A stretch of 64,000 nt of DNA, taken from positions 349,118 through 413,117 of the forward strand of contig NZ_QNQZ01000005.1 of assembly GCF_003390935.1 (NCBI RefSeq), given 5' to 3'. Shown piece by piece: positions 20,823 to 28,944 of this stretch. The notes beneath the pieces are model-generated. The model was not told the origin of the DNA and did no database searches. It saw only the letters and a list, made by a program, of their open reading frames with translations. Position 1 is the first letter of the stretch. The number at the start of each line of letters is the position of its first letter. A program made the position numbers and the translations under genes. The stretch is from Lewinella sp. IMCC34191. Lineage in GTDB: Bacteria; Bacteroidota; Bacteroidia; Chitinophagales; Saprospiraceae.

Positions 20823-21406
20823 AACAATACCCCGACGTCGATGCCTTTCTGGCGGATGCCGGCGACTGGCAAGCGGTCATCCGTGCGCTACGTGAAATCC
20901 TACTGGACGGCAAGCTCGACGAAACCATCAAGTGGGGCAAGCCCTGCTACACCTACCGCGAGCAGAACGTGGCCATCATCCAGCCCTTCAAAGACAGCGT
21001 AGCCCTGCTGTTTTTTAAAGGCCTTTTACTCGACGACCCCGATAACATACTCGAGCCCCCCGGACCGAATTCCCACGCGGGGCGGCGGATCCGGTTCCAG
21101 GATAGCGAGCAGGTTATTTTGCAGTCCGGCCGGCTGCACGACTGGATCGGCCAAGCCATCGACGCGGAGCGATCGGGGCGGGAGGTTCCTGCTGCCCCCC
21201 GGCCAGCGGCGGACTACGTAGCGGAGCTGCGGGAGGCATTGGAGAAGGATGCCACATTACGGCAGGCCTTCGAGGCGCTTACCCCGGGGCGAAGGAGGGC
21301 CTACGATCTACACTTTTCGGGGGCAAAACAGGCAGCAACCCGCAAATCCCGGATAGCTAAGCATCGGCAACGCATCCTGGATGGTAAGGGTTTGAACGAC
21401 CGGTAG
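20819..21406 (+). CDS. YdeI-family protein (DUF1801 plus OmdA-like)
   Basis: The 195-residue protein starts at the ATG that overlaps the DoxX stop. Residues 1-110 are a DUF1801 domain with the motif IKWGKPCYTY (37-46). The C-terminal part has the YdeI signature ALTPGRRRAYDLHFSGAKQ and ends RILDGKGLNDR. Family members have been linked to tolerance of cationic peptides and bacteriocins, but the chemistry is not known. It closes the arsR-SRPBCC-DoxX-YdeI operon. A paralogue at 28275 carries an added CDGSH motif after the same end. Confidence 0.9.
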   Translation: MKQYPDVDAFLADAGDWQAVIRALREILLDGKLDETIKWGKPCYTYREQNVAIIQPFKDSVALLFFKGLLLDDPDNILEPPGPNSHAGRRIRFQDSEQVILQSGRLHDWIGQAIDAERSGREVPAAPRPAADYVAELREALEKDATLRQAFEALTPGRRRAYDLHFSGAKQAATRKSRIAKHRQRILDGKGLNDR

Positions 21407-21499
21407 CCGGCGCTCCCACTTCTTTTGGTCGTCCAGGATCGGCTCCATGATCCTTCCACTCTACCCCCGGGTCGACGAATACCCCACGGAGGCCACCTG

Positions 21500-21638
21500 C
21501 TCCGCCCGGAGAGGGCAAATTTTTTATCGGCGAGGTGAAGGAAAGTGGCCCGGAGGCCGGGTTATGGTCAGAGCAAAGCGACCCTTACCGGCCCCGTGTT
21601 GCGGAAAGGTAAGGGGGGCGCCTAAGCTAAAGCGATCG
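21500..21638 (+). promoter_or_regulatory. Structured leader before nhaD, candidate riboswitch
   Basis: The leader can form three hairpins: CCCGG-AGG-CCGGG (21549-21561), GGTC-AGAGCAAAGC-GACC (21566-21583), and a perfect 8-bp stem CCCTTACC / GGTAAGGG (21582-21589 with 21608-21615). The last two share bases 21582-21583, so they compete, as in a switch. Some cation transporters are controlled by sodium, lithium or other cation riboswitches, but I cannot assign this one to a known class. Confidence 0.45.
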
Positions 21639-22937
21639 ATGTATACCCTCCTCCTGCTTTTCTTCGTCCTCGGCTATGCGTGCATTGCCCTGGAGCACAC
21701 CATCAAAATCGACAAGGCGGCTACGGCCATCCTGACCGGGGTCGTCTGCTGGACGGTACTCGTGATCGGGCAGCAGAGCTTTTTCCCCGGCGGCCCGGAG
21801 GAAGGCTTTATTGAGGAGAGCATCCTGGAACACGTAGGGGAGATCGCCGAGATCCTGTTCTTCCTCCTGGCCGCCATGACGATCGTTGAGCTGATTGATA
21901 CCCACGGCGGTTTCGAGATCATCACCTCACGAATTAGGACAACCGATCGGGTGAGATTGCTCTGGATCCTGGCTTTTGTCACCTTTTTTCTTTCCTCGGT
22001 GCTGGATAACCTCACGACCACCATCGTGATGGCTACCCTGCTGCGGAAATTGATCGGAGACCAGGAGGACCTGTGGTTCTTCGGCGGCATCGTCGTGGTA
22101 GCGGCCAATGCCGGTGGAGCGTGGTCGCCCATCGGGGACGTGACCACCATCATGCTGTGGATCGGCGGGCAGGTGACAGCCATGAATATCGTACTGACCC
22201 TGCTGGTGCCCAGCCTGGTGTGTCTGCTGGTGCCCCTCGCAATCGTAACCTTCACCAAGCGGGGTACCATTCGCCCGCCCGCCGATACGGTTGATCAGCA
22301 CCCTCCGGTGGAAGTCCCCCACCGGGAATCGTCGCTGGTCCTGTGGCTGGGCATCGCGGCGCTGCTCTTCGTACCGGTGTTCAAGAACCTCACCCACCTG
22401 CCCCCCTTTATGGGCATGCTGCTCAGCCTCGGGGTGCTGTGGGTGGTCACGGAAATTCTGCACCGCCATAAGCCGGAGGACGAGCGGCATACGCTCTCGG
22501 TGGCCCACGTGATCCGGCGCATCGATACCCCCAGTATTCTTTTCTTCCTGGGCATCCTGCTGGCGGTGGCCAGCCTGCAGACCACGGGATTACTGAGCCA
22601 ATTCGCGGCCATTCTCGACGAAACCTTCGGGAGCATTTACCTCATCAACGTCGTGATCGGGCTCGTCTCCGCCATCGTGGATAACGTTCCCCTCGTAGCC
22701 GGCGCGATGGGGATGTACACGCTCGACACCTTCCCGCCGGACAGTGACTTTTGGGAGCTCCTGGCGTACTGCGCCGGTACCGGCGGCAGCGCCCTGATTA
22801 TCGGATCGGCGGCCGGGGTGGCCATGATGGGGATCCTGAAGATCGATTTCGTGTGGTATTTGAAGCGGATCAGCGGACTGGCTTTGCTGGGCTACTTTTC
22901 GGGGGTGGCGGTGTATTACCTGATCCACGGGCTGTGA
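21639..22937 (+). CDS. nhaD: NhaD-type sodium/proton antiporter
   Basis: The 432-residue protein is a multi-helix inner-membrane antiporter of the NhaD family (ion transporter superfamily), which expels sodium or lithium in exchange for protons. Family hallmarks are LDNLTTTIVMATLLRKL, the stretch ANAGGAWSPIGDVTT, and DNVPLVAGAMGMY near the C terminus. I chose ATG 21639 (MYTLLLLFFVLGYACIALEH), which starts at the first helix; the upstream in-frame extension is arginine- and cysteine-rich and falls in the structured leader. A marine or saline habitat would suit it. Confidence 0.92.
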   Translation: MYTLLLLFFVLGYACIALEHTIKIDKAATAILTGVVCWTVLVIGQQSFFPGGPEEGFIEESILEHVGEIAEILFFLLAAMTIVELIDTHGGFEIITSRIRTTDRVRLLWILAFVTFFLSSVLDNLTTTIVMATLLRKLIGDQEDLWFFGGIVVVAANAGGAWSPIGDVTTIMLWIGGQVTAMNIVLTLLVPSLVCLLVPLAIVTFTKRGTIRPPADTVDQHPPVEVPHRESSLVLWLGIAALLFVPVFKNLTHLPPFMGMLLSLGVLWVVTEILHRHKPEDERHTLSVAHVIRRIDTPSILFFLGILLAVASLQTTGLLSQFAAILDETFGSIYLINVVIGLVSAIVDNVPLVAGAMGMYTLDTFPPDSDFWELLAYCAGTGGSALIIGSAAGVAMMGILKIDFVWYLKRISGLALLGYFSGVAVYYLIHGL

Positions 22938-23272
22938 GGTATTCGGGCGTACGAATGACCCATAATAGGTATGCCGCTCCGGTGATTTCGGCCTCCTGAG
23001 TTACTGCTTCCATCACCGCGATCGCCAGGGGTGACCTCCATCACGGTTCGACCGGCACCTCCTACACTTTCGGACGAGAATAACGCGAACGCACGACCGT
23101 GAAACTTTTTTCCCTGCGCTCCGCCGCCCGCTTACGCCGTACGGCAATTGGCTGGATGTCCCGCAATCGCTCGCATTTTGTCCAGGTCCGCCTACCCGCC
23201 GAACGCGGTTGAACGCCCCCATGAATCACTTTTATAGCAACAAGCTTTGAAATTTCTGGCGGGGCCGATACC
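22938..23272. other. Intergenic region between nhaD and the siderophore receptor
   Basis: There is no convincing gene. It contains copy F of the dispersed element. A GTG at 23100 opens a 37-codon frame (MKLFSLRSAARLRR and on) running through that copy, but nothing supports its translation. Confidence 0.5.
23106..23129 (-). repeat. Dispersed element, copy F
   Basis: The plus strand reads a T run then CCCTGCGCTCCGCCGC. It matches the inverse consensus apart from C in place of A before CCTGCGC. Confidence 0.75.
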
Positions 23273-23303
23273 TTTGTTTTTAAATAGACTTAGTCTAAAT
23301 AAA
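23273..23303 (+). promoter_or_regulatory. Promoter with internal palindromic operator
   Basis: TTTG (23273-23276) is followed after exactly 19 bases by TAAATAAA (23296-23303), which fits the Bacteroidota -33/-7 layout. The palindrome TAGAC-TTA-GTCTA (23285-23297) fills the spacer and touches the -7 box, where a repressor would block polymerase. Since the gene is a siderophore receptor, an iron repressor of the Fur or DtxR type is the likely reader. The same core is found at 59185. Confidence 0.65.
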
Positions 23304-23314
23304 AGCAAAAGACC

Positions 23315-25645
23315 ATGAAACCACAGCTACTAGTATTACTGGCCCTCTTATGCACTGTGGGTCTCGCGGCACAGGTGGGAAGTATCGCCGGCACGGTGGA
23401 AAACCGGAAGGGTGAGCCCCTACAATTCGTCAACGTGAGTCTGCAGGGGACCACCCGGGGCGCGGAGACCGACGCCTCCGGGGCCTATCGCCTCGAACGG
23501 GTACCCGTGGGCGACTACGTCCTCCTCTTTTCCGGTATCGGACTATCGAACGACCGGCTGGAGGTAAGGGTGACGGACGGGCAGACCACCGAGGTGGCCC
23601 CCGTTCGGCTGCGCTTCCAGGAGGCCCAACTATCCGAGATCGTCGTTCGCGGGGGCCGGGATAACTACGTCCAATCCAGCCCATCCCCTTCGCTACGCCT
23701 CCAGACGCCCATCGCCAAGTTGCCCCAGAACATCCAGGTCATCAGCCAGGAACTGGTGCGGGACCAGCAGATCACCAATATCATGCAGGGGCTGTCGCGT
23801 AACGTCAGCGGCGTCACCATGCTTGAGCACTGGGGCAACTTCGCCCGCATCAATATGCGCGGCTTCCGCATTCCGGCCTTTCGCAACGGCTTCAACGTCA
23901 GCGATAGCTGGGGGCCGCTTTCGGAGGACATGAGCCTCGTCGACCGCATCGAATTCGTCAAGGGGCCCGCGGGCTTCATGCTTTCGGCCGGGGAGCCCGG
24001 GGGACTGTACAACGTCGTCACCAAAAAGCCGACCGAGCAATCCGTCGGTGAAGTTACCCTCATGGCCGGAAGTTTTGACTTTTACCGGGGCGCGCTGGAC
24101 CTCGGCGGTAAGATCAGCGAAAACGACAAGCTGCTCTACCGCCTTAACGGCATGTACCAGACCTCCGATAGCCACCGGGGTAACGAGGACGCCCAGCGTT
24201 GGGCCATCGCTCCCGCCCTGTCGTACCGCTTCTCGGACCGGACGATCCTCACCGCCGAGCTGACCCACCAGCAGGCCGAGAGCTTCCTTGGGTCCGCCTA
24301 CATCTTCGCCCCCGTAGCCGACGGATACGGGAGCCTGGACCGCGACTTCAACTTCGTCGACCCCGACTACCCCGCTACCGATATCACCGAAACGATGGGG
24401 CTCCTGAACCTGAACCACCGCTTCTCCGCCGACTGGCAGGGCACCGTCCAAATCGCCCGCCTGAATTACGAGCAGGAAGGCTATTCCGCCTGGATCAGCA
24501 CCCTGGAGGATAATGGCGATGCCTACCGCTCGGTCAGTCTGTGGGACGCCCTCTCCCGGGGAAACTACGCACAGGCCTTCGTGAACGGGAAGGCCCGCAC
24601 CGGTAAGGTGACCCACACCGTCCTGGCGGGTATCGACTACACCGACAAGGAATACTACGCCGATTTCTACAGCAGCCAGGCCGAAACGACCCCCTTCAAT
24701 ATCTACGATCCGGTATACGGCAACTTCGGGGAACTCACCTTCGACCGTTCGCAGGACCTCCGCGATCGCTACCCAGATCCCTACAACGGCTTCCGCTCCA
24801 CGGCCCTCTACCTGCAGGACGAACTCGGCTTCTTCCGCGACCGCCTGCGCGTCACCCTGGCGGGCCGCTACACGAACCTGGAAACCGTAGGCAAGGAAAC
24901 AACGGACAACACCTTCACGCCGCGGGTGGGCATCAGCTACGACGTCCTGCCCGACCTGGCCATCTACGGACTCTACGACGAATCCTTCCTACCCAACAAC
25001 GGGGCCAGCGCCGACGGGCAGCCCTTCGACCCGGTCCGGGCACGCGACGTGGAAGGCGGCATCAAGAAATCCTTCCTTGACGGGCGGTTCCGCGCCGCCC
25101 TGGGAGCCTACCGCATCACGAAAAATAATGTCTTGGTGACGGATCCCGAGAATACCATGTTCTCGATCCAGCTGGGGGAGATCCAATCGCAGGGTATTGA
25201 ATTCGACCTCCAGGGGGAACTGTACCCGGGCTTGAACCTCGTCCTGAACTACGCGAACACCGACGTCACCGTCACCGAGGACACCGATGAGACCCGCATC
25301 GGCAGCCGCGTGGCCGGCCACGCCCGCCACGTCACCAACGGCTGGCTCACCTACGGCTTCCCGGCTACCTCCGCGCTCCGGGGCTTCGGCGCCTCGCTGG
25401 GCTACCAATACCAGGCAGACCGCTCCACCTGGACGTGGGGAGCGGACAACGAAACCGACCTGCCCAATTACTTCCGTCTCGACGGCGGGCTGTTCTGGAA
25501 GAACGACCGCTTCCGCGTCCAGTTCAACGTCAACAACCTGCTCGACGAGTACCTCTACTCCGGCGCCAACTACGGCAGCTACCTCTACTGGCAGTCCGAG
25601 CCCGGCATCAACGGCCGCCTGGCCGTGACCTACCGCTTCCTGTAA
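23315..25645 (+). CDS. TonB-dependent siderophore receptor
   Basis: The 776-residue outer-membrane protein has a signal peptide (1-19), a carboxypeptidase-like domain (about 22-100), a plug domain (about 112-235, with LPQNIQVISQELVRDQQ and INMRGFR regions and EFVKGPAGFMLSAGEPGG) and a 22-strand barrel ending RLAVTYRFL with the C-terminal phenylalanine-type signal. The plug sequence is that of ferric-siderophore receptors of the FhuE/FpvA class. It is followed 21 bases later by a PepSY membrane protein, a common pairing for iron uptake. The palindrome in its promoter suggests iron control. Confidence 0.94.
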   Translation: MKPQLLVLLALLCTVGLAAQVGSIAGTVENRKGEPLQFVNVSLQGTTRGAETDASGAYRLERVPVGDYVLLFSGIGLSNDRLEVRVTDGQTTEVAPVRLRFQEAQLSEIVVRGGRDNYVQSSPSPSLRLQTPIAKLPQNIQVISQELVRDQQITNIMQGLSRNVSGVTMLEHWGNFARINMRGFRIPAFRNGFNVSDSWGPLSEDMSLVDRIEFVKGPAGFMLSAGEPGGLYNVVTKKPTEQSVGEVTLMAGSFDFYRGALDLGGKISENDKLLYRLNGMYQTSDSHRGNEDAQRWAIAPALSYRFSDRTILTAELTHQQAESFLGSAYIFAPVADGYGSLDRDFNFVDPDYPATDITETMGLLNLNHRFSADWQGTVQIARLNYEQEGYSAWISTLEDNGDAYRSVSLWDALSRGNYAQAFVNGKARTGKVTHTVLAGIDYTDKEYYADFYSSQAETTPFNIYDPVYGNFGELTFDRSQDLRDRYPDPYNGFRSTALYLQDELGFFRDRLRVTLAGRYTNLETVGKETTDNTFTPRVGISYDVLPDLAIYGLYDESFLPNNGASADGQPFDPVRARDVEGGIKKSFLDGRFRAALGAYRITKNNVLVTDPENTMFSIQLGEIQSQGIEFDLQGELYPGLNLVLNYANTDVTVTEDTDETRIGSRVAGHARHVTNGWLTYGFPATSALRGFGASLGYQYQADRSTWTWGADNETDLPNYFRLDGGLFWKNDRFRVQFNVNNLLDEYLYSGANYGSYLYWQSEPGINGRLAVTYRFL

Positions 25646-25666
25646 TCCCGTCCAAAAACCCGCTCC

Positions 25667-26848
25667 ATGAAACGCTCCGGTAAACGCTTCCGCCTCTTAC
25701 TCGCCGTCCATAAATACCTGGGCCTGGCTACCGGGGTGATCGTGCTGCTCGTCAGCCTGACCGGTGCCTGTTGGGTATTCCGGGACGAGATCGAGGCCCT
25801 CTCCGAACCCACTTTCGCCTTCGACGTACCGGCGGAAGAGGTGCTGCCGGCTTCGGAGGCGAAGGAACTGGGGCAGGCGGTGCATCCGGATCGGGCCGTC
25901 CACGGTACCCTCTACGGCGACCCGGGGCAGCCGGTAGAAGTGATCTTTTACCAGATCGAGCCGAAGTTTTACCGCAGCGTCTACCTGCATCCAACCACCG
26001 GCCGGGTCCTGCACGAAAAGGATCACCTGACCGGCTTCTTCCCCTGGGTGTTGCGCGGGCATATGTACCTGTGGTTACCGGAGGAAGTCGGAGGGCCGCT
26101 GGTGAAGTACGGCGTGCTCGTCTTCCTGCTCATCCTGATCTCCGGCCTGTTGATCTGGCTGCCGGGGCGAGTGAAGCGGCTACGGCGTAACCTCTCCTTC
26201 CGCTGGAAGCCGACCACCGGCTGGCGGCGCAAGAACTTCGACGTCCACGGCATCGGCGGGATGTACATCTGGGTATTCGCCCTACTCTTCGCGGTGACGG
26301 GCTCGGCGATCGGGCTGCCGTGGTTCTACTACGGGATGTACCGGGCGGCCGGGGGAAGCGGGGATCCAAGCTTCGTGATTCCGGAGAACGTGACCGAGGG
26401 GCCCACCGTCTCCGCGGCGGGGGAAGCTTACGACCGATTGGTGCCCATGCTCCGGGCCGAGGAACCGGAAGCCCAGGATTTTGAGATCCACTACCCCCAC
26501 TCGGACGACGCCAGCGTTTACGTGGAAGTCGGCCGCGGCGAGGGCATCTACTGGCGCAACGACTACCGCTTCTTCGACCGCTACACCCTCGAGGAGATCC
26601 CCTCGCCGAGCGTGTACGCCAAATACGGCGACGCCGATTTCGCCAAGTTGGTGATGCGCATGAACTACGATGTCCACGTGGGCGCCATCGGCGGGTTGCC
26701 GGGTAAGATCATCGCTTTCCTGGCCAGCCTGGTGGTTGCCTCCCTGCCGGTGACCGGATTTTTCATTTGGTACGGACGGCGCAGGAAATCCCGCCGGCCT
26801 ACCCGACCTTCACCGGAGTCCCGGGTACGAGAACACGCCCGTGTATAA
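25667..26848 (+). CDS. PepSY-associated transmembrane protein
   Basis: The 393-residue inner-membrane protein has an N-terminal helix (LLLAVHKYLGLATGVIVLLV), a periplasmic PepSY-type domain (about 40-130), two central helices, another periplasmic domain, and a last helix near 345-370, followed by a basic tail. Conserved histidines occur in VHKYLGL, LRGHMYLW, FDVHGIGG and NYDVHVG, which may hold heme. Relatives next to siderophore receptors are thought to act as ferric-siderophore reductases. It is co-transcribed with the receptor. Confidence 0.9.
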   Translation: MKRSGKRFRLLLAVHKYLGLATGVIVLLVSLTGACWVFRDEIEALSEPTFAFDVPAEEVLPASEAKELGQAVHPDRAVHGTLYGDPGQPVEVIFYQIEPKFYRSVYLHPTTGRVLHEKDHLTGFFPWVLRGHMYLWLPEEVGGPLVKYGVLVFLLILISGLLIWLPGRVKRLRRNLSFRWKPTTGWRRKNFDVHGIGGMYIWVFALLFAVTGSAIGLPWFYYGMYRAAGGSGDPSFVIPENVTEGPTVSAAGEAYDRLVPMLRAEEPEAQDFEIHYPHSDDASVYVEVGRGEGIYWRNDYRFFDRYTLEEIPSPSVYAKYGDADFAKLVMRMNYDVHVGAIGGLPGKIIAFLASLVVASLPVTGFFIWYGRRRKSRRPTRPSPESRVREHARV

Positions 26849-26889
26849 CCAGGTAACCCGCCACCGGACATCCTCCCCGAATTTGTTTT

Positions 26890-26913
26890 GGGCGGCGGAG
26901 CGCAGGTAAAAAA
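26890..26913 (+). repeat. Dispersed element, copy G
   Basis: GGGCGGCGGAGCGCAGGTAA continues into a run of A. It is a perfect copy with T-rich sequence on the left, and it ends 12 bases before the ATG of the next gene, where a ribosome binding site would be expected. Confidence 0.82.
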
Positions 26914-26925
26914 GTCCGTACAATT

Positions 26926-27567
26926 ATGAGTGAATTTTGGGAATCCGCCTTCCAGGACAAGCAAACCATGTGGGGCCTTGCCCCCGCGGAAGCAGCCGTA
27001 GCCGTTGCCGATTTCTTTTGGGAACAGGACCTGGAACATATTCTGATCCCCGGTTTCGGCTACGGCCGCAACGCCCGCCCCTTCGTGGACCGGGGGATGA
27101 CGGTGACCGGCATCGAAATTTCCGAGACCGCCATTCGCCTGGCCGAAGACCATTTCGGGGGGAATGTGCGGGTACACCACGGTCCGGTCGGTAATTTGCC
27201 CTTCGACCGCGAGGTCTACGATGGGGTGTTTTGCTACGCCCTGTTGCACCTACTGGACCAAGAAGAACGGAAAAAACTGATCGCGGATTGCTACCGGCAG
27301 CTGCGACCGGGTGGCTACATGGTATTCGTGACGCTTTCAACCGACGACGCAGCTTATGGCAAGGGTGCGTCACTAGGCCAACATTACTTTAGGGCTCCAC
27401 ACGGTGTCAACTTATATTTCCACGACGAGGAGTCGATGGTGGATGCCTTCATCGACTATGGTCTGATCGAGGCCGAAGAGATCAACGATCCGGCGGATCT
27501 GCGGGAAGATCAGCCTTCGCGCCGTTTTTGGCGCGTGGTTTGCCAGAAGGTGGATTCCGCTCTGTAG
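26926..27567 (+). CDS. Class I SAM-dependent methyltransferase (TehB/TPMT-like)
   Basis: The 213-residue protein opens with FWESAFQDKQTMWGLAPAEA, close to the start of TehB and thiopurine-type methyltransferases. Motif I is ILIPGFGYGRNA and strand 2 ends VTGIEISETAIRLA; motif III is LRPGGYMVFVTLS. These enzymes often methylate small thiol, tellurite or selenite species, but the substrate here is unknown. Copy G of the dispersed element forms most of its leader. Confidence 0.85.
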   Translation: MSEFWESAFQDKQTMWGLAPAEAAVAVADFFWEQDLEHILIPGFGYGRNARPFVDRGMTVTGIEISETAIRLAEDHFGGNVRVHHGPVGNLPFDREVYDGVFCYALLHLLDQEERKKLIADCYRQLRPGGYMVFVTLSTDDAAYGKGASLGQHYFRAPHGVNLYFHDEESMVDAFIDYGLIEAEEINDPADLREDQPSRRFWRVVCQKVDSAL

Positions 27568-27673
27568 AGTCCGTAAGGGGTGGTGACCTGGTGTGCACTC
27601 CAATAGGAAATATGTGGTCTCCGAACAGCAGTAGAGCAGTAGCATTTCGGTCGAATCCCTACTTTCCGGCTTG

Positions 27674-28234
27674 ATGACCACTACCAATAGCGTATTTATC
27701 GCCACCAGTCTGGATGGCTACATCGCCGACCGCCACGGCGGCATCGATTGGCTGCACGCCACCCCCAACCCGAATGGATCGGACCTGGGGTATGGAGTCT
27801 TCATGTCCGGTAGCGATGCCCTGGTCATGGGTCGGAACACCTTCGAAACCGTCTGCGGCTTCGATGGGCCGTGGCCCTACGAGCAGCCCGTCTTCGTACT
27901 GAGTAACCGGCTACTGCAGATCCCTCCCGAATACGCGGACAAAGCGAAGCTGGTACAGGGTCCTCTCCCGGAGGTGCTCGCTCAATTACACCGCCTGGGC
28001 CATCGCAGCCTGTATATCGACGGGGGCCGGACGATCCAGGCCTTCCTGCGGGAAGACCTGATCGACGAGCTGATCGTGACCCGCCTCCCCATCCTGCTCG
28101 GTGGCGGGATACCTCTATTCGGTGATTTACCGGAGCATCTGGACTGGACGCACGTGAGCACCCGGGTATGGCTGGACGCCCTCGTACAGAGTCACTACCG
28201 GCGCGTGCGGAAGGGAGTGCCGCGAGTATGCTGA
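27674..28234 (+). CDS. Dihydrofolate reductase family protein (RibD C-terminal fold)
   Basis: The 186-residue protein has the RibD-C / DHFR-like fold that binds NADPH. The start FIATSLDGYIADRHGGIDWL, the motif LVMGRNTFETV and the C-terminal LGGGIPLFG are all typical of the stand-alone family. It is not a classical FolA. I chose the ATG at 27674 in preference to a TTG one codon earlier. Its substrate is unknown. It is followed by a YdeI-CDGSH gene 40 bases downstream. Confidence 0.88.
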   Translation: MTTTNSVFIATSLDGYIADRHGGIDWLHATPNPNGSDLGYGVFMSGSDALVMGRNTFETVCGFDGPWPYEQPVFVLSNRLLQIPPEYADKAKLVQGPLPEVLAQLHRLGHRSLYIDGGRTIQAFLREDLIDELIVTRLPILLGGGIPLFGDLPEHLDWTHVSTRVWLDALVQSHYRRVRKGVPRVC

Positions 28235-28274
28235 GTTGCGGCAATATTGTTTGGCCCCGTATTTTCGGAGGGCC

Positions 28275-28916
28275 ATGGAAGAAGTAGACGCGTACATCAG
28301 CCGTCAACCCTGGGCGGCTACCCTACAGGCACTGCGGGCCATCGTCACGGACAGTGATCTGACCGAGGCATTCAAGTGGCGCGCACCCTGCTACACATAT
28401 GGCGGCAAGAACGTAGCCATGCTGGGCAGCTTCAAGGATAACTGCGTGCTGAGCTTCTTTAAGGGGGAGCTGCTCGCCGATCCGGAAAACGTACTGGAAA
28501 AGCCGGGGAGGAATTCCCGTTTCGTGCGCCTGCTCCGCTTTACCGATCCCCGGCAGGTGAAAGAGCGGGAAAGAGTCGTTCGCGCGTTCGTCCAGCAAGC
28601 CATCGACATCGAGCGTGCCGGTAAGCAAGTGAAGCCGAAAAAGGCCCCCGGCGAGGCGTGGCCGGAAGAGCTGCAACGGAAATTTGCCGAAGTACCCGGC
28701 CTGGAAGTCGCCTTCGCCGAACTCACGCCGGGGCGCCAACGGGGCTATCTGCTCTACTTCAACGGCGCTAAGCAGTCCGCCACCCGCACGTCCCGCATCC
28801 AAAGTCACCAGCAACGAATTTTGGACGGAAAGGGCTTTCACGACTGCGTGTGCGGCCTTTCGCAGCGCATGCCAAGGTGTGATGGTTCGCATAAAGCCCT
28901 GAAGGATTTGAGATAG
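28275..28916 (+). CDS. YdeI-family protein fused to a C-terminal CDGSH motif
   Basis: The 213-residue protein begins with a DUF1801 domain (motif FKWRAPCYTYGGKN, 33-46), then the YdeI signature ELTPGRQRGYLLYFNGAKQ (149-167) and RILDGKGFHD (181-190). After this it continues with C191, C193, S196, P200, C202, D203, G204, S205 and H206, a complete C-x-C-x2-S-x3-P-x-C-D-G-S-H signature. That motif binds a [2Fe-2S] cluster with three cysteines and one histidine in mitoNEET-type proteins. The paralogue at 20819 ends before this extension. GGAGG seven bases before the ATG at 28275 supports the start. Confidence 0.88.
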   Translation: MEEVDAYISRQPWAATLQALRAIVTDSDLTEAFKWRAPCYTYGGKNVAMLGSFKDNCVLSFFKGELLADPENVLEKPGRNSRFVRLLRFTDPRQVKERERVVRAFVQQAIDIERAGKQVKPKKAPGEAWPEELQRKFAEVPGLEVAFAELTPGRQRGYLLYFNGAKQSATRTSRIQSHQQRILDGKGFHDCVCGLSQRMPRCDGSHKALKDLR

Positions 28917-28920
28917 CTCC

Positions 28921-28938
28921 TTACCTGCGCTCCGCCGC
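28921..28938 (-). repeat. Dispersed element, copy H
   Basis: TTACCTGCGCTCCGCCGC is a perfect inverse copy. It fills the gap between two converging genes, 4 bases after the stop of the YdeI-CDGSH gene and 6 bases before the stop of the DUF418 gene. Confidence 0.82.
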
Positions 28939-28944
28939 AATAGC

